From Tahibacter sp042701255 (GTDB taxonomy: Bacteria > Pseudomonadota > Gammaproteobacteria > Xanthomonadales > Rhodanobacteraceae), in contig NZ_CP170554.1 in assembly GCF_042701255.1 (NCBI RefSeq), forward strand, positions 3,410,001-3,474,000: DNA of 64,000 bases. The letters run 5' to 3'. Positions 61,451-64,000 of the stretch are shown here, in pieces; position 1 is the stretch's first letter, and each line of letters opens with the position of its first letter. Under the pieces are notes generated by a model. The model was not told the origin of the DNA. It worked only from the letters and a program-made list of their open reading frames with translations, and searched no databases. The position numbers and the translations under genes are program-made.

Positions 61451-61703
61451 GGCAGTCTTCGGTGGCGCGGCGCGCAGCGGCCGCGTCGTCAGACTGCTGC
61501 GTCGCCGGCGTTTCTCTCAGCCGTGCTGCGCAGCCGAGGCGCTGTCGGCTCGAGGATGGGCCGTATCGCCGCAGCCACGACGTCGTCGCAAGTGTGGTGT
61601 TTCGATGCGGCGTGCTGACGCAGGCGGAAACTCCGGACTTCGGTCCAGGTCGCAGTTTCCGTCGCGCCGCGCTAGCCTACGCGGAGCTTTCGCGGAATCC
61701 CTC

Positions 61704-62063
61704 ATGCATCGTCGCCGCCTGTTCGTGATCTGGCTGTGCCTGTTCGCTCTGGTTGCCTGCCAGAGCGCGATGGCAGCGCGGCTGTGTCACGGCTTCCCGG
61801 GCGGGAAGGCCGTCGCCGAGGCCGGCTGTCACGGCATGGCTGCCGAACATGCCGACACGGCCGATACCGGTGAGTCGGCCGATTGTCCCGGCAGCACCGC
61901 GACGCCGGATCTCGGCAAGCTGCCGAACATCGCGCCGCTGCCGTTCGGTCACGATTTCATCGCTGCGATCGCGCCGTTGACGCGCGAGCCGGCACCGGTC
62001 GCCGCGACCGCCGCATCGCGCGACGGACCCGACCTCGATTCACTCTGTCGATTGTTGATCTAG
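61704..62063 (+). CDS. Small exported Cys/His protein before the metal efflux operon
   Basis: A 119-residue protein with a signal peptide whose end (LVACQSAMA) could be a lipobox. The mature part has paired CH motifs (LCHGF, GCHGM) and further Cys/His, a pattern suggesting a copper- or zinc-binding accessory like CopL or DUF2946 proteins. It lies directly upstream of a CusC/CusB pair and is probably part of that resistance operon. Confidence 0.6.
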   Translation: MHRRRLFVIWLCLFALVACQSAMAARLCHGFPGGKAVAEAGCHGMAAEHADTADTGESADCPGSTATPDLGKLPNIAPLPFGHDFIAAIAPLTREPAPVAATAASRDGPDLDSLCRLLI

Positions 62064-62129
62064 ACCGCTCCTGAGCCGTCCGTGCGCCGCTTTCGCGGCG
62101 ATCGCGTGTCCGTTCGTCAGGAGCTTTCC

Positions 62130-63419
62130 ATGATTTCGTCGCATCGCCCGCCGTCGCGGCGGGCTCGACGGCGTCCGCTGTTTGCGGTCGCCGCGCTTTG
62201 TCTGTTGTCCGCCGCCGGCGCGCATGCCGGGCCGGCGGGTTTGAGTCTGGCCGCACTGCGCCAGGCCGTGCGTGCCGATACGCCGCGCGTCGACGCCGAC
62301 GTCGCGCGGATCGACGCTGCGCGCGCCGAAGCCGCGCGCGCGGCGGCATTGCCCGATCCGACCCTGGTTCTCGCCGTCGACAGCCTGCCCGTGAACGGTG
62401 CCGGCGCCTGGCGTCTGGGCAGCGAGGACATGACCATGCGGCGCATCGGCCTGCAGCAGGACTGGCCGTCGCGGCGCAAGCGCGACGCACGGCAGGCCGA
62501 GGCCGACGCGCGCGTCGACGTCGCCGCCGGCGAGGCCGAGCTGAGCCGTCTGGCTGCGGAGCAATGGGCCGGTGCGGCCTGGATAGCCGTATGGACGGCC
62601 GAAGCCGGGCAGGCGATTCAGACCGAATTGCGCGCCGACGCCGAACGCGCCGCGAATCTGGCGCGTGCGCAGCTGGCCGGCGGCGGTGCGGCGGCCGACG
62701 CGGTCGCTGCGCGGCAGGTGCTGGCCGAAGCCGACAACGCGCTCGCACGCGGTGCCAGCGACATCGAGGCCGCGCGCCTCGGACTCGCGCGCTGGTATCC
62801 GGCCGGCGCGCAGCAGCCGCTGGAGCCGCTGCCGGATCTCGGCGACGACGCCGTCGATGCAGCGTCGCTGCGCGCCCGTTTCGACGAGCAGGCCACGCTG
62901 CGCGTCTGGGCCGAACGCGAACGTGCCGCCGATTCGGCCGTCGCCGTGGCGCAGGCCGGCCGGCGGCCGGATCTCGGTTTCGCGGCATCGTACGGCGCGC
63001 GCAGCGCAGGCCTTTCCGATCTGTTCATGCTCGAAGTGCGCGTCGGCCTGCCGCTGTTCGCGCGCGGACGCCAGGATCGCGATGTCGCCGCGCGGCTGGC
63101 CGAACGCGACGCCGTGCAGGCCGAGCATGAAGACGCGCGGCGCATCCAGCGCGAGCAGCTCGAACGTCTGCTGCTGCGCTGGCACAGCCTGCAGGCCGAA
63201 GCGCGCCGCTATGCGGCCGAACTCGTGCCGCTCGCCGCGGACCGCAGCGCGGTGGCCCTGGCCGGTTATTCCGGCGGCGGTGCGCTGCAATCGTGGATCG
63301 ATGCGCGCCGTGCCGAGCTCGACACGCGCCGGCGCGCCGTGCAGGTGCGCGCCGAGCTCGCGAGTACGTGGCTGCAGCTCGATACCTTGTCGAGCGCCGA
63401 TGCGAAGGTGCGGCCATGA
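62130..63419 (+). CDS. CusC/CzcC-like outer-membrane efflux channel
   Basis: A 429-residue TolC-family channel with a signal peptide (ending GAHA) and two Ala/Arg-rich coiled-coil halves. Features such as SLPVNGAGAW and LQQDWPSRRKRDAR place it with heavy-metal RND channels (CusC/CzcC). The start at 62130 has a CAGGAGC ribosome site. Its stop overlaps the adaptor gene start (ATGA). Confidence 0.85.
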   Translation: MISSHRPPSRRARRRPLFAVAALCLLSAAGAHAGPAGLSLAALRQAVRADTPRVDADVARIDAARAEAARAAALPDPTLVLAVDSLPVNGAGAWRLGSEDMTMRRIGLQQDWPSRRKRDARQAEADARVDVAAGEAELSRLAAEQWAGAAWIAVWTAEAGQAIQTELRADAERAANLARAQLAGGGAAADAVAARQVLAEADNALARGASDIEAARLGLARWYPAGAQQPLEPLPDLGDDAVDAASLRARFDEQATLRVWAERERAADSAVAVAQAGRRPDLGFAASYGARSAGLSDLFMLEVRVGLPLFARGRQDRDVAARLAERDAVQAEHEDARRIQREQLERLLLRWHSLQAEARRYAAELVPLAADRSAVALAGYSGGGALQSWIDARRAELDTRRRAVQVRAELASTWLQLDTLSSADAKVRP

Positions 63420-64000
63420 AGCGCGTACCCGTAGTGATCGGCGTGCTGCTGGCATTGGCTGTCGGTCTGTTGCTCGGCTATCGCTGGGGCCAGCGCGCGA
63501 CGTCTCCGGCTGCCGCGTCAGCCGTCGCCGCCGCGGCGACGGCCGTACCGGAACGCCGCGTGCTGTACTGGTACGACCCGATGGCGCCGCAGCAGCATTT
63601 CGACCAGCCCGGCCAATCGCCGTTCATGGACATGGCGCTGGTTCCGCGCTACGCCGATGAGGTTTCCGGCGGCGTCGACATCGAACCGGGACTGCAGCAG
63701 CGGCTCGGCCTGCGCACCGCGCGCGCCGAACGCGCGGCGGTCGCCGACGAAATCCGCGTATCCGGTTCGCTGCAATGGGATCAGTCGGCTGAGCGCCGCG
63801 TCAGCGCGCGCGTCGAAGGGCTCGTCGAACGGGTCTACGTGCGCACGCCGTTCGCCGAGGTGAAGCGCGGCGAGCCGCTGGCCACGCTGCTCGCACCCGC
63901 GCTGGCCGGCGCGCTGGCCGAATACCGCGCATTGGCCAAGGGCAGTTCGTCCGAGACACGCGCGCTGGCCGCGGCCGCGCGCGCGCGGCTGGAGTTGCTC
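63416..64000 (+). CDS. CusB-like RND periplasmic adaptor, 3' truncated by window edge
   Basis: The first 195 residues of a metal-efflux membrane-fusion protein; the frame is open to the window end. One transmembrane helix (about 5-22) is followed by the heavy-metal-binding motif YWYDPMAPQQHFDQPGQSPF then MDMALVPRYAD, which marks Cu/Ag (CusB) adaptors, then a barrel-sandwich start (ARVEGLVERVYVRTP). The pump (CusA) probably follows outside the window. Confidence 0.9.
   Translation, partial: MKRVPVVIGVLLALAVGLLLGYRWGQRATSPAAASAVAAAATAVPERRVLYWYDPMAPQQHFDQPGQSPFMDMALVPRYADEVSGGVDIEPGLQQRLGLRTARAERAAVADEIRVSGSLQWDQSAERRVSARVEGLVERVYVRTPFAEVKRGEPLATLLAPALAGALAEYRALAKGSSSETRALAAAARARLELL

Overview
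The window is a strongly GC-rich, gene-dense bacterial chromosome segment with Gram-negative envelope genes throughout: outer-membrane efflux channels, lipoproteins, Tat-type signals, a molybdenum hydroxylase with a c-type cytochrome, NtrC-type regulators and a CusB-type adaptor. The style of the genes, the short dispersed palindromic repeats and a sialidase-like protein ending in a VFGHGFE-type tail suggest a gammaproteobacterium of the Lysobacterales (Xanthomonadales), perhaps Rhodanobacteraceae. That placement is an inference. I saw no rRNA, tRNA, CRISPR array, phage or insertion sequence.

Positions 1-15.4 kb look like a biosynthesis and export region: a DegT-type aminotransferase (cut by the window edge), a ureohydrolase-fold protein, a GNAT acyltransferase, an outer-membrane factor + ABC + HlyD exporter, then an esterase, a free-standing acyl carrier protein and a ketosynthase. 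Facing these is an operon of a HAD phosphatase (with an apparent frameshift), a class III aminotransferase and an NtrC-type two-component pair. An unusual leader ORF that contains an intrinsic terminator precedes the esterase.

Positions 15.6-31.3 kb hold signalling and secreted functions: a four-PAS GGDEF cyclase, a sialidase-like protein, an isoquinoline-oxidoreductase-type operon (2Fe-2S subunit, molybdopterin subunit, dihaem cytochrome), an M36 metalloprotease with a clear terminator, an M19-like dipeptidase with a degenerate metal site, an NtrC-type regulator followed by an orphan HELNN protein, and a Tyr/Gly/Arg-rich BON protein. A small EF-hand protein follows.

Positions 32.2-42.6 kb contain the most unusual locus: five co-directional genes centred on a ~1760-residue protein that joins an N-terminal tubulin/FtsZ-like GTPase (GGTGSG loop) to a C-terminal Hsp70/actin-like ATPase. 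The partners are a small membrane protein, a lipoprotein-like protein with a coiled coil, a membrane-anchored vWA protein with a DxSxS site, and a membrane protein with TPR-like repeats. I read this as an envelope-attached NTPase complex of unknown function. The central gene has no in-frame stop where one is expected.

Positions 42.7-64 kb are more ordinary: an MFS transporter with a C-terminal monooxygenase-like domain behind a NarL/Reg_prop two-component system, a small membrane protein with an AraC regulator, a pirin, a chloroperoxidase-type hydrolase, a PQQ-type sugar dehydrogenase, an AlkB-like dioxygenase, a Ser/Thr kinase with TPRs, a GDT1-type manganese exporter under a yybP-ykoY riboswitch, a TIR/deoxyribosyltransferase-like TPR protein, and the start of a CusCB-type metal efflux operon.
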